Assembly: GCF_036182465.1 (NCBI RefSeq) | Contig: NZ_CP108081.1 | Location: 12,152,001-12,216,000 of the forward strand | Direction: 5' to 3' | Length of the DNA stretch: 64,000 nt | Source of the DNA: Streptomyces sp. NBC_00258 | GTDB lineage: Bacteria > Actinomycetota > Actinomycetes > Streptomycetales > Streptomycetaceae | In this document: positions 34,134-42,774 of the stretch, piece after piece | How positions within the stretch are numbered: position 1 is the stretch's first letter | How the letters are laid out: each line of letters opens with the position of its first letter | Program-made: the position numbers and the translations under genes | The notes under the pieces: generated by a model | What the model was told of the DNA's origin: nothing | Databases searched by the model: none | Seen by the model: the letters and a program-made list of their open reading frames with translations, nothing else

Positions 34134-37100
34134 TCAGTAGGTGTCGCTGCGCGCGCCGAGTTGGTCTGCGTATGGCAGGGCGACGGCCAGGACCCTCTCA
34201 CCGAAGTCGGTGAGCCGCATCCGGTGCCCGTGCTGGCCGCGGATCAGGAGCTGCCCCTGGAGGTCTCGTTCCAGGTGCTGAATCTGCGGAGTCAGCGCGG
34301 ACGGAGACATTCCCGCCTCGCGGCAGTACGCCGCCAGGGAGGGGTAGTTCGCGGCTTGCAGGAACCGGTGCAGCCGCCGGCGCCCGGCGAACGTTCGCAC
34401 CGCAGGCTGGAGAAGGGCGGGGAAACGGTCCAGGCCCGGCGCCTCAGCAGGGTGCCGGCTCTTGCGTTTGCGTCCTGGCAGTGGAGGGCGCCACTCCGAC
34501 CGGGCCCAGGTCTCCCGCGGCTGTTCCGCCAGGGTACGGGCCCAGACCTCGACGGCTTCGACGACGTCTCGGCCCAAAGCGGTGAGTTCGAGTTGACGAC
34601 CTCGGCTGGCGCGGATCAGCAGCGGGCCGCCGAGATCCGTCTCCAGGCGCTTGAGCTGCATGGTGAGGGTCGACGGGTGGATGCCATGGGTCTGGCACGC
34701 CTCGATGAGGGTGGAGTACCGGACGACCTGGATGAAGAGGCGAAGCCGACAGATCGAGTAGGAGTTGCCCAGGGTGGGCTGGATCGCCTCCGGTGCTGAG
34801 GTGAAGTCGTGCTGCGGGTACCAGGGCTGGCGGTTGTTCTGTGTCCCGATGCCGTATTCGCGGACGCGGGCCCCCACGGATGATCCGCTCATGCCGACCT
34901 CTCGGCCGATGTCCTCCAGCGTCCGGCGGCCCACGACGTACTGCTCGTAGATCCATTCCCGGTCCAGGGTTCCGCACGGCCGGTGGTTGCGCTTCGGAAT
35001 GCCGTACTCGTCGGCGAGCGCGGCCAGGGCCTTCCGGTTGATGCCGGTTTCGCGTTGGATCGTGCGGAAGGGCATGTCCTGCTGTACGTAGAAGCGTTCC
35101 AGCTGGTCCTTGGAGATCATGTGCCGGGCGGCGTGCAGGCCCTTGAGGCCGCGCTCCATGCTGTGGGCGGTCGACTTCGCCGCAGGTACAGGGTGCTGGT
35201 CAAGGACGTAGCGCAGCGTGCGCAGATCGGTTCCGAGGTCGTCGGCGATGCCGGTGCTCGTCTGCCCGGAGCGGACGCGGCGGTGAAGATCGGCAAGGTC
35301 GATGTCGCCGGGGTCGGGTCGGGGCAGGGCGAGTTCGTCCAGTAGTTCTGCGGGTGGCTGCCAGGTCAGGGGCTCGTTGCTGAGCCGATTGCGGTCGAGG
35401 AATGCCCTGCCGATCTGGTCGAGTTCGGCGGACGCCTCGGGCGTCAGGACGTAGGGGAACCGGACCCGGCTGTTGCGGAAGTTCTGGCTGTCGCGCGGCG
35501 GGTCGGGGATCCGGGTGTGGGGCAGGCCGCTGATCTTCTCGAAGAGGTAACAGCGGGCGACCTGGTAGCGGGTGCCGGCTCCGGGCTCGGTCAGGGTGCG
35601 CCGGCACAGGGCGATCCACTCGCTCTCGGGCAGCAAGGTGCTGTAGTCCAGGCGTCGTCGGCGGCCGTAGTCGATCGGAACCTTGTGGTTGTCGAGGTAG
35701 GCGGCGATCTGGATCAGGGCGAGTTGGATGCCCTCGTAGTGAGCGTCGTCGCGCAGTGCCTGGAGTACGTGCGTCAAGTTGGGCTGGTTGATGAGGTTGC
35801 CGACCTTCTTGACCGCATCGGGCAGTTCAAGGCGGCTGTTCACCAGCAGCAGGCTGGCCGAGAGCGCGGCGGCGAGGTGCTCGCGGACCTGCGGGACGGG
35901 GTTGAGGCGTACAGCCCACAGCGGCCAGATGATGCCGGGGATCTTGCGTGCGCGGGCGGTCAGCTGCGAGGGCGTGGTGGTCGGGAGCGACGGGGCGGGC
36001 AGCGCGGTGCGGTAGCGAAGGGCGGCGTTGGGCCACAGGGTCGGCGCGATGGTCTTGAGATGCACGGACTCCAGCACGGGGCTGTTGTGGCGGCCCCAAT
36101 TCCGGGTCACCGTGGGGCTGGTCCAGTAGCCGCGGTCCACGATGGCGTCGAGGAGTTCCCTCATCCGGGGAGCGGCCTGGCGGAAGTCGGCCTGTCCCAG
36201 GATGCTCCAGGCGGCGACGGCTCCCGCAGCCGTGGTTTCCGCGTAGGCCGGGGCCGCGCGACCGGGATCGAGAGGTGCACGCCGCTGGGTGCTCGTCAGG
36301 CCGCTGTTGTGCTCCCGGGCGCGAAAGTGGGCCTCCACGAGTTCCTCGGGAACCAGGCGCGTCATGCGAGGCGCGGGCATGTGGATCAGGACGCGGCGAG
36401 CGAGGCCCCTCATGTCGGCGAGCACGGCCATGGCGAGCTGCGGATCGTGGGCGTACACGCCGAAAGTGCCGACACCGGAGGTGATGACGTCCAGTAGCGC
36501 CTGCTGGGCCCGCAGCGCAGGGTGCCCGTCGTCGAAGCGCATGGTCTCGGTATCGGCCAGCGGGTGCAGGCACCGGATCCGTGGGGCCTGATCGGTCGAC
36601 CGGCTGACATGGTCGCAGTGGCCGGGAGTGGGAATGAGGTGGCTGGGGTGCGGGCGTTTGCGGTGCCGCGAGCCGCACTTGGGGCAGAAGTCCGCCAGCA
36701 GCCGGCGGTGGGTGAGACAGGCGAACGACCAACCGAGCCGCCAGAGCAGAGGCCAGCGTCCCTCGCTCTCCCGCAGGCAGTCCGGGCAGAACCGCGAACC
36801 GCTGCCGCCGCCGCGCCCCCACATGAACAATCCGTTGACCTGCCCCCGGTCGCGGTCGATGACGAGGGCTCGCTGATCGAATTGCTGCAACGTCATCGTG
36901 TGCAGAGAGTCAGGCGGGATGGCGGTAGCGACGGCTATGTGCTCGGCCTGGGGCGGCGTCAGCTGCGTCATCCAAGGCGCCCAGTTCGTCGGCGATTCGT
37001 CCTCCCGGCGCAGGCCCAGCGCGACCAGCAACTCGCCCATCGGCACCCTCAACTGGGCGGACATCACCTCGATCCAGGAGTCCAGGGCCTCGCCGGCCAA

Positions 37101-37139
37101 CGGGGCCCGGCGCAGCGGCAGCGTACGGGCTGGCCTCAT
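34134..37139 (-). CDS. Giant TniQ/TnsD-like target-selection protein
   Basis: 1001 aa from ATG 37139, which overlaps the stop of the ATPase gene. The TniQ domain is N-terminal: LPLRRAPLAGEALDSWIEVM, then two zinc-binding pairs FCPDCLRESEG and DFCPKCGSRH around a conserved LTHRRLL. Several HTH segments follow (GISTG-like SGQTSTGIADDLGTDLRTLR, TLEDIGREVGMSGSSVGARV). The C-terminus has two LysR-like helix-turn-helices: YSTLIEACQTHGIHPSTLTM and YPSLAAYCREAGMSPSALTP, each followed by a LE.DL.G.LLIR block. TniQ proteins recruit Tn7-like transposition machinery to target DNA. The long array of DNA-binding domains suggests recognition of a specific long site. The transposon is incomplete, so the gene is probably stranded. 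Confidence 0.83.
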   Translation of the reverse strand: MRPARTLPLRRAPLAGEALDSWIEVMSAQLRVPMGELLVALGLRREDESPTNWAPWMTQLTPPQAEHIAVATAIPPDSLHTMTLQQFDQRALVIDRDRGQVNGLFMWGRGGGSGSRFCPDCLRESEGRWPLLWRLGWSFACLTHRRLLADFCPKCGSRHRKRPHPSHLIPTPGHCDHVSRSTDQAPRIRCLHPLADTETMRFDDGHPALRAQQALLDVITSGVGTFGVYAHDPQLAMAVLADMRGLARRVLIHMPAPRMTRLVPEELVEAHFRAREHNSGLTSTQRRAPLDPGRAAPAYAETTAAGAVAAWSILGQADFRQAAPRMRELLDAIVDRGYWTSPTVTRNWGRHNSPVLESVHLKTIAPTLWPNAALRYRTALPAPSLPTTTPSQLTARARKIPGIIWPLWAVRLNPVPQVREHLAAALSASLLLVNSRLELPDAVKKVGNLINQPNLTHVLQALRDDAHYEGIQLALIQIAAYLDNHKVPIDYGRRRRLDYSTLLPESEWIALCRRTLTEPGAGTRYQVARCYLFEKISGLPHTRIPDPPRDSQNFRNSRVRFPYVLTPEASAELDQIGRAFLDRNRLSNEPLTWQPPAELLDELALPRPDPGDIDLADLHRRVRSGQTSTGIADDLGTDLRTLRYVLDQHPVPAAKSTAHSMERGLKGLHAARHMISKDQLERFYVQQDMPFRTIQRETGINRKALAALADEYGIPKRNHRPCGTLDREWIYEQYVVGRRTLEDIGREVGMSGSSVGARVREYGIGTQNNRQPWYPQHDFTSAPEAIQPTLGNSYSICRLRLFIQVVRYSTLIEACQTHGIHPSTLTMQLKRLETDLGGPLLIRASRGRQLELTALGRDVVEAVEVWARTLAEQPRETWARSEWRPPLPGRKRKSRHPAEAPGLDRFPALLQPAVRTFAGRRRLHRFLQAANYPSLAAYCREAGMSPSALTPQIQHLERDLQGQLLIRGQHGHRMRLTDFGERVLAVALPYADQLGARSDTY

Positions 37140-37831
37140 GCCACGGTCTTCGCCGCAGTGGCCTTCGCGGTGCGGGATCGCGGCTTGGTCGTCATGTGCT
37201 TGCGGGCGAACTTCTTCGCAAGCGCCTTGCGGGCACGCTCCGCCGCCGCATCCAGCTTCACCTGGTCGAGGAGTTCCACATCCAGGAGTTCGGCGCCGGT
37301 GCGGGCGGCATGCTGACAGCCACGGTTGATGAGTGTCATGAGCGAGCCGATGTGCCCGGTGGTGCGGATGTAGAGGTAGTCGGACAGTTCGTCGGCGAGC
37401 ATGCCGGGGAACTTCCGGCACAGCACGATCCGCTGCTCCAGCGCGAGCAGCAGGTTCCGCCACTCGATGCGGTGCTTGTCGTTGGTGACGATGAACGGCT
37501 CCATGGTCAGCGGTGTGGTGCGGCGCGCGGTCTGGGCGAGGGTGATGTTGCCGCGGGAGTTGGCCTCGGCGTACAGGCCGCGGCCCGCCAGTTCGACACC
37601 GATGAAGATGATCGTGACGGGGAACTCGTTCGCGATGTACTTGAAGTGGTTGCTGACCTCGGTCCCGTTGCGGTCATGCCACTTGAGGAAGTGCAGATCG
37701 TCAATTACCAAGATGCGCGTCTCACATTCCAACACGCAGTCCAGGGCGCGCTGAGCGAAGAGCGCGGCGGTGCCGCACTTGCGGCCGGGGTGCGCGTAGT
37801 ACTCCAGCAGCGACCGATTGAACTCCTTCAT
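37136..37831 (-). pseudogene. TnsC/TniB-like ATPase lacking its N-terminus
   Basis: 231 codons survive. The Walker B region is intact (TRILVIDDLHFLKWHDRNGT), as are sensor and lid parts (FKYIANEFPVTIIFIGVELA, AQTARRTTPLTMEPF). The Walker A P-loop and everything before VGLTSNIG are missing; just upstream the sequence switches to the end of the TnsA-like gene. The protein should not bind ATP normally. It is translationally coupled to TniQ by an ATGA overlap. A deletion has fused the front of tnsA to the back of tnsC. Confidence 0.75.
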
Positions 37832-37845
37832 GCCGATGTTGCTGG

Positions 37846-38421
37846 TCAGCCCGACCCTGCAGACCGGCCACCGAGCAGGTCCTTGTCGAAGAGCCAGTCG
37901 CGGCGATAGCCCGCGAGGAAGCGCAGGTTCGCCAGTTCAGCTTCGGGCGGCTCGGACCACACCTGGAAATCCCAGCCGCGCGACAGAACGACCTCGCGGG
38001 CCCAACCGAGCGCGAAGTTCACCTTCGGGCGGGTGAGCCGGTGCCGCGGTTTGACGTCCACGACCAGCAGAACGTCCTTCTCGCGCATCACCAGGAAGTC
38101 AGGTACATGGCGGCGTCGACGGCCGTCGACGGTGGTGGACAGCAAGAACGGCTGGGCAAAGACAGCCGTCACGTCCTGGTCGAAGTCGGCGTCGAGCAAT
38201 CGTGTCAGCTCAAGCCGGGACTCGTAGACGACGTGGTCGCGCATGGTTGACGACCAATACAGCCCCGAATAGTGCTTCTGGCCCCGTCGCCAGCGGAACG
38301 TACGCCAAGGGATCGAGGGCTCGAACACGTCGACGCCCGTCGTCGACCAGACCAGGTCCTCGTCGATCTTCCCGTCCGTACGACGGAGACTCATCGAGAC
38401 TTCGCCGATCACACGCGACAT
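37846..38421 (-). CDS. TnsA-like transposon endonuclease
   Basis: 191 aa from ATG 38421 (GGGGTGGGG upstream). WRTFRWRRGQKHYSGLYWSS and VVYESRLELTRLLDADFDQD lead into the PD-(D/E)xK nuclease core: RRHVPDFLV (Asp) and LVVDVKPRHRL (Asp and Lys). Tn7 TnsA cuts the 5' ends of the element during transposition. Here the C-terminal end (GGRSAGSG) appears to be where a deletion joined it to the ATPase gene, so the last residues may be foreign. The DDE transposase gene (tnsB), normally between the two, is absent. Confidence 0.78.
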   Translation of the reverse strand: MSRVIGEVSMSLRRTDGKIDEDLVWSTTGVDVFEPSIPWRTFRWRRGQKHYSGLYWSSTMRDHVVYESRLELTRLLDADFDQDVTAVFAQPFLLSTTVDGRRRRHVPDFLVMREKDVLLVVDVKPRHRLTRPKVNFALGWAREVVLSRGWDFQVWSEPPEAELANLRFLAGYRRDWLFDKDLLGGRSAGSG

Positions 38422-38458
38422 GCCCCACCCCCGAGCAGCAAGGACGGGGAGCAGAACT

Positions 38459-38529
38459 CCCGGTCTCGACCAGCTGCGACATCTCCACGATCAAGCGGGA
38501 GGGGGGCCGCTGCATAGAACGAGACCGGG
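38459..38529. repeat. Short inverted repeat beside the Tn7-like genes
   Basis: CCCGGTCTCG (38459-38468) and CGAGACCGGG (38520-38529) are perfect 10-bp arms 51 nt apart, just upstream of the tnsA-like gene. The position suits transposase-binding sites at a transposon end, but only one pair was found, so this is tentative. Confidence 0.35.
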
Positions 38530-38553
38530 AACAGCACTACGACGAGTGAACGA

Positions 38554-38793
38554 TCAGACAGGAGTTCGTCTCATCGCGTTGCCCCTTGGGCCGGACCCTT
38601 CCTGGCAGCCTCGGCTGAGGCACCCGGCATCCCGGGCCGCCCCTGATTCCGCAACGCCGATGAGGACGCCGACGACCAGTCCGGCCGCAGCGGCGGCGGC
38701 ATGTGTGAGCAGGCCCTTCTTCTCAGGTGACCCGCCTCGACTGGGAGTATCTGTGAGGGCCAGGGGCCGCCGTCGCGATAGTCGATAACCCAT
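38554..38793 (-). CDS. Small membrane-anchored protein
   Basis: 79 aa from ATG 38793. A polar N-terminus with PSRGGSPEKKG precedes one hydrophobic helix (LLTHAAAAAAGLVVGVLIGV). This head resembles small actinobacterial proteins whose KKxLLTHxA helix anchors a short exposed tail. The ribosome site (AGGGAAT) is close to the start. No known domain. The long overlapping minus-strand frame upstream of it is noise. Confidence 0.4.
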   Translation of the reverse strand: MGYRLSRRRPLALTDTPSRGGSPEKKGLLTHAAAAAAGLVVGVLIGVAESGAARDAGCLSRGCQEGSGPRGNAMRRTPV

Positions 38794-38892
38794 ATTCCCT
38801 AGGGGTTGAAGGTATCGAGTCAACCTGCCAGGATGTTCGATAGTCCGCAGGGCAAGGAGCCCTGGGTATCCATCTATTGGGGGGATTGATCC

Positions 38893-39411
38893 ATGATCCA
38901 CATCACGCTGGGGCGGATGCGCTACGTCAACCCGCAGGAGGACCAGCTGGGGCGCGATCACGTCGGCTGGGACCCGAACATGGACGACGAGGCGCTGTTC
39001 CACGCTAATCGGGGTTGTTGGGTTCTGGGTGAGCGGGCCGAGCGGGAGCAGTACGCCCTGCTCTCCGCCGAGGGTGAAGTGCGCATGGCCATCGAGATCG
39101 ACCGGCTTGTGCCGGTGGCCGGCGGGCGCAAGGCGATCGAGGGCCGGTTCCTCAAGCCGGGCGACGCGGTCTACGACGCCTACGTCGGGGGGAAGCCTCC
39201 CGTGGGGTCGGCACGCAATCCGATCACCTACTTCGACTCCCCTCATGGAACGCGTATGTGTCACTGCGGCTGCGGGGAGCCGGTGGCCACCGGCTGGTTC
39301 CTGATCGGACACGACCAGAAGGCTCTGCACGCCCGGGTCGCCAAGGTCGGCACTGTGCGCGAGTTCATCGACTGGTTCGACAACACCTACATCGAGCCGA
39401 CGGCCGAGTAA
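38893..39411 (+). CDS. Conserved hypothetical protein with a Cys-rich C-terminal motif
   Basis: 172 aa. GGGGGGATTGATCC precedes the ATG. The N-terminal 110 residues are mixed alpha/beta with no recognised fold. The C-terminal part has MCHCGCGEPVATGWFLIGHD followed by QKALHARVAKVGTVREFIDW. The CxCGCG....F..GHDxKA..RV...G arrangement recurs in small actinobacterial and phage proteins and may bind a metal through its three Cys and nearby His. It stands alone, with a strong terminator downstream. Confidence 0.7.
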   Translation: MIHITLGRMRYVNPQEDQLGRDHVGWDPNMDDEALFHANRGCWVLGERAEREQYALLSAEGEVRMAIEIDRLVPVAGGRKAIEGRFLKPGDAVYDAYVGGKPPVGSARNPITYFDSPHGTRMCHCGCGEPVATGWFLIGHDQKALHARVAKVGTVREFIDWFDNTYIEPTAE

Positions 39412-39465
39412 CCGCTCAGCTCACTCGTCGCCGCACCGTGACCGACCGTTGCACCCGGCCACGAT

Positions 39466-39495
39466 GAAGCCCGCCACCCGACGGTGGCGGGCTTC
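39466..39495 (+). terminator. Rho-independent-type hairpin
   Basis: GAAGCCCGCCACC (39466-39478), loop CGAC, GGTGGCGGGCTTC (39483-39495): a perfect 13-bp stem with a 4-nt loop, 55 nt after the stop at 39411. There is no long T-run, as is common in Streptomyces. Confidence 0.8.
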
Positions 39496-39664
39496 CGGCC
39501 ACTTTCCTTGCCGGCGTCGTGTTCCTGTCCTTGACTCACGGCGCAAGGAAGCGGTCAGGACTTCCAGATCGGGGTCTTCTCGGTCTGGCGGGGGCACGGC
39601 CTGTATGGGCAAGTAAGATGCCGCGACGCCGTGTGGGGACGCGGTGGGGGTAGGGGGATCAAAG

Positions 39665-40063
39665 GTGCGCTCGGCGTGGGATCGCGTGACAAGGGCCTGC
39701 GCCGTGGCCGTGGGTGCATTCCAGTTGTTCTGTGTCGTCATGTTCGTGCCCGTGTTCGTGGGTCTGATGGTCGTGGGACTCCTCTGGGAGGACCCCGACG
39801 AGGCGAAACGGCCAGCACCAGCCCCGGCTGCGCCGGAAGAGCCCTCCGTGACGCCGGTCGAGTGGACGTACCAGGGCGCGGTGTGCGCTGACGGCTGGGT
39901 GTCCCTGTCGGTTGGGGAGCGGGGCGCATGCAGCCATCACGGGGGAGTCGCCGGAAGCTGGGTAGCGGCAGATGGCACCGAAGCGATCTGTCGGAACTAT
40001 CCGCCGCGGACTCAGGAGCAGATCAACCGGCTGGTGACGAAGTTCGGCCGAATTGTCTGCTGA
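39665..40063 (+). CDS. Membrane-anchored DUF3761-like protein
   Basis: 132 aa from GTG 39665, with AGGGGGA five bases upstream. One membrane helix is near residues 17-41 (FQLFCVVMFVPVFVGLMVVG). An Ala/Pro-rich linker leads to the C-terminal domain containing CADGWVSLSVGERGACSHHG, which matches the CxDGxxSxS...GxCSHHGGV core of DUF3761. The domain would face outside, with Cys residues probably disulfide-bonded. Function unknown. Confidence 0.7.
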   Translation: MRSAWDRVTRACAVAVGAFQLFCVVMFVPVFVGLMVVGLLWEDPDEAKRPAPAPAAPEEPSVTPVEWTYQGAVCADGWVSLSVGERGACSHHGGVAGSWVAADGTEAICRNYPPRTQEQINRLVTKFGRIVC

Positions 40064-40276
40064 GTCGGCACCTTTGCCTGATGCCGACATGCCAAGGACT
40101 GGTCATGCCCGGTAGTGACGTTGCCTGTTGAGCTGCTGCGCCTATGGATGAAGCCCCGAGTAGTGGACGAGCGCGACGGGCCATCACGGGATGGTCACCA
40201 CTCCCGCAGATTGCGGACGCATCATCTCCCCCGCAGTACCGTCGTCCCCCTCCGGAACCGCGCGCAGGGGGACGAG

Positions 40277-40750
40277 ATGACTAACCCGTACATGTGGCCG
40301 CCCAGACCGCAGCAGCCGCCGCGCCTGGCCGCGAGATGGGCGCGCAAGAGGTACGTTCTGCCCGCGCTCGGCTTCGCGTTCTTCCTCGGCATCGGCGCCG
40401 GAGCCAGCGGCGACGGCGGCACGGCCGACGGCGCGAAACCCTCGGTAGCCAGCCCTGGCCCGACCGTCACTGTGACCGCGACGGCGACGGCGAAGCCCGC
40501 GCCCACGGTCACTGCGACGAAGACGGTGAAGGTGACCGTTACTGCACAGGCCGCCGCAGACAGCGGCGACGACTCCGGCGGTAGCGGGACAAGCGGCGGG
40601 AGCAGCTCTGGCGGCCGGACGGGTGTCCAGTTCGGATACGCCTGCTCCCCCGTCGGCGCTCTCGGCACCGCTGAAGACGGACGGCCCGTCAAATGCTTCA
40701 TGGGCAAAGACGGCCGGGCTCGGTGGGGCTATGACTCGAACCGCGGATAG
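40277..40750 (+). CDS. Single-pass membrane protein with Thr/Val repeat linker
   Basis: 157 aa from ATG 40277 (GGGGGACG upstream). A short cytoplasmic Pro-rich head is followed by one helix (VLPALGFAFFLGIGAGASG), a low-complexity linker of alternating Thr, Val, Ala and Lys (residues about 60-105) and a Ser/Gly stretch. It ends in a small domain with two Cys (FGYACSPVG, RPVKCFMGKDGRARWGYD). The layout resembles the Ltp/excalibur-type surface proteins common in Streptomyces. Function unknown. Confidence 0.65.
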   Translation: MTNPYMWPPRPQQPPRLAARWARKRYVLPALGFAFFLGIGAGASGDGGTADGAKPSVASPGPTVTVTATATAKPAPTVTATKTVKVTVTAQAAADSGDDSGGSGTSGGSSSGGRTGVQFGYACSPVGALGTAEDGRPVKCFMGKDGRARWGYDSNRG

Positions 40751-40770
40751 ATTCTCGGGAAACCGACGTC

Positions 40771-40902
40771 ATGCCTGATCACACCGCCACCGAGTTCGGG
40801 CCGCTGATCGACTATCCGCCGGGCACCTACACCCGCCGGATGTGGCGCCGCTGCCCCGGGACACCAGCCAGGACGCCTCGGGCAGACTCAGTCAGACGGT
40901 AG
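40771..40902 (+). CDS. Short reading frame, possibly truncated
   Basis: 43 codons from ATG 40771 including FGPLIDYPPGTYTRRMWRRC. The IxYPPGTYTRxM element looks like a conserved head of a longer protein whose remainder is missing. No clear ribosome site. Treat as a remnant or a very small gene. Confidence 0.3.
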   Translation: MPDHTATEFGPLIDYPPGTYTRRMWRRCPGTPARTPRADSVRR

Positions 40903-41004
40903 GAAATGGCTTCCGAGCCTCACAGCTCTCACAGGCCGTGCGGAGTCGGTGTCAGTGCCGGGGCCGATGATGGGCGGCATCTGCCCTGCGAACGAGAGGC
41001 CCCC

Positions 41005-41172
41005 GTGAGCGCGACCTACGCCCTGACCGTGATCGAAGAGCACGGTGCCCGCCCGGGCCTGACCCGATTCATCGAGAGCGTGCACTCCATGATCAGCGTG
41101 GTCGCCGACGAGCTCGACGTTCCGGAGTCGGAGCTGACGGTGGTGCTCACCGGCGACATCACGGCATCGTGA
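41005..41172 (+). CDS. Small protein coupled to a zincin-like gene
   Basis: 55 aa from GTG 41005 (GAGAGG upstream): LTVIEEHGARPGLTRFIESV, then SVVADELDVPESELTVVLTG. The stop overlaps the GTG of the next gene. It may be a separate small subunit. Alternatively it is the N-terminal piece of the zincin, since ...VVLTGDIT.ASVKGKTISLAR reads well across the overlap if one base were changed. Confidence 0.5.
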   Translation: MSATYALTVIEEHGARPGLTRFIESVHSMISVVADELDVPESELTVVLTGDITAS

Positions 41173-41942
41173 AGGGCAAGACGATCAGTCTGGCCCGTGA
41201 CTTCAGCAAGACGGTCATCGTTCTCGACACTGGCGACGCGGCGGCCGAAGAGGAGTTGGAGCAGGCGGAACTTCTTCACCTGGTCGTGCACGAGTACGGA
41301 CACGCACTCATCGGCCGGCTTCGTGCAGCAGCCGACACCCGGCCGCCCAAGACGACCCGTCCCAAGACGCCGGAGGAGGTGGCGGCGATCTGGGCGTACG
41401 AGGCCGCCGACGAGTTCCGGTGCGACCTGTTCTCCAACGCGCTCCTGGGCCAGTGCATCACCGTTACGCCGGGCAGCGGCGGTGAGTCCCGGCGGTTCAC
41501 CCTTGCCGATCTCCTCGGCGAGGGCTACCGCGACGCCTTCACGGGCCTGCTCGATGACGTGCATCCCGGCTGGGCCGACCTGGTCCACGCCTACCAGACA
41601 CACCAGGTCGGCCTGGACGAGATGTACGAAGGCTTGCTCCTTGGTACTGGCGCGATGCTCAAGCTCATTGCGCACGCCGCCGCCGTGGAGGAGGCCGGCG
41701 GGAACGCGCCGCTGCTCACCGGGTACGCGGACCATCCTGCAGTCCAGCGGCTTCTTGGCCCGGTGTGGGCGCCGATCCGTGAGGTGCTGGATACGACGCC
41801 CACCCTGCTGCCGCTGGCCGACTTCGCGGCCGGGGACCGGGCTATCCAGGACTGTGGCCAGCACATTGTGGCCATGTGGGCGTCCTTCGGAGTCACCGGG
41901 CGTCTGACGGCGGACGACCAGCTGCACGTCTCGGTCAGCTGA
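41169..41942 (+). CDS. HExxH zincin-like protein (ImmA/IrrE-type candidate)
   Basis: 257 aa. LLHLVVHEYGHALIGRL (about residues 35-51) has the HExxH zinc motif; a third ligand is likely in the downstream EAADEFRCDLFSNALLG segment, where a Glu or Asp in an ExxAxxFA-like setting occurs in ImmA proteins. The rest is helical. ImmA-type proteins cleave phage or ICE repressors. Here no repressor partner is adjacent, and the only linked gene is the 55-aa frame upstream. Confidence 0.6.
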   Translation: MKGKTISLARDFSKTVIVLDTGDAAAEEELEQAELLHLVVHEYGHALIGRLRAAADTRPPKTTRPKTPEEVAAIWAYEAADEFRCDLFSNALLGQCITVTPGSGGESRRFTLADLLGEGYRDAFTGLLDDVHPGWADLVHAYQTHQVGLDEMYEGLLLGTGAMLKLIAHAAAVEEAGGNAPLLTGYADHPAVQRLLGPVWAPIREVLDTTPTLLPLADFAAGDRAIQDCGQHIVAMWASFGVTGRLTADDQLHVSVS

Positions 41943-42002
41943 CGGCCCGCTCGCGTGACCACAGCCTTACATCCTCCTGGGCGGTCTGCTGACCCTGGGG
42001 GA

Positions 42003-42165
42003 TCAGGGTTCGATGAACGGCAGGGCGACGGCGTGCAGTTTGGTCTGGAGGTTGATGTCGCTGGTGGCGACGTACCAGGCGGAGCCGGGGTGCCGGGACT
42101 GCAGGAGCAGGGTCGAGGCGATGAACCGGTCGTCCGGGACGCCCAGCTTGAGGGATGCCGAGCGT
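42003..42165 (-). pseudogene. PIN-domain protein C-terminal remnant
   Basis: The minus strand encodes LGVPDDRFIASTLLLQSRHP followed by SAWYVATSDINLQTKLHAVA and LPFIEP. This is the end of a PIN-type RNase, with the conserved acidic residue in NDRFI and the TxDxNLQ motif. The rest of the gene has been replaced by IS sequence on the other strand. Confidence 0.6.
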
Positions 42166-42494
42166 GATCACCGCCGGCACGCTGTCGTCGAGCAGGTGAT
42201 CGCCGATGTCAAGAACAGCGGCTTCGCCCACGCGCCGTCCGGTCATTTCCGGCCAATGCCGCGTGGCTCGCCCTGGCGGTCCTGGCACACAGCCTGCCCC
42301 GCGCCGCCGGCGCCCTGGCCTCCGCGTTCCATGCCAGGGCGACCACCGCCACCATCCGTGACCGCCTGATCAACGTGCCCGCCCGCCTGGCCCGCTCCGC
42401 CCGCCGCCTCACCCTGCACGTGCCCGAACGTTGGCCCTGGAGCGAGGACTTCACCCAGTTGTTCAGCGCGGTGCATGCACCGCCGGCCCTCTGA
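42163..42494 (+). pseudogene. IS1380-family transposase C-terminal fragment
   Basis: DHRRHAVVEQVIADVKNSGF, then after a frameshift ANAAWLALAVLAHSLPRAAG, ATTATIRDRLINVPARLARS and LTLHVPERWPWSEDFTQLFS. This is the standard end of IS1380 transposases, with the catalytic Glu in VEQVIADVKN. A single frameshift near 42240 and the missing front two thirds make it dead. Confidence 0.75.
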
Positions 42495-42774
42495 CGTTCC
42501 CTGACCGGCCTGCCCGAAAGGGTCCGAGGCCTGTGGACAAAGTGGAAGAGCCGGGCAGACCAGCGGCCACCCCATGCCCGAATTCGCAACTCAGCCCCAA
42601 CACGGCCTGCACGACCCCGAAACGATCAACCGGGAATCAAGCTGGTGGATCCGGGTTCAGTAATGACAACTACTCCTCCAAGTGACCGGTCGGGGAGGCT
42701 GCCGGTGTACAACCAGGGCTGTAGATAGGGTCATGCGACGGGCCAAGCGGTCGTGACTCGCCTAGGCTCGCACG

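Noticed and set aside
38459..38529. Definite Tn7-like transposon end
   Set aside because: Only one 10-bp inverted pair was found, without the multiple transposase-binding repeats or a target duplication; kept as a tentative repeat.
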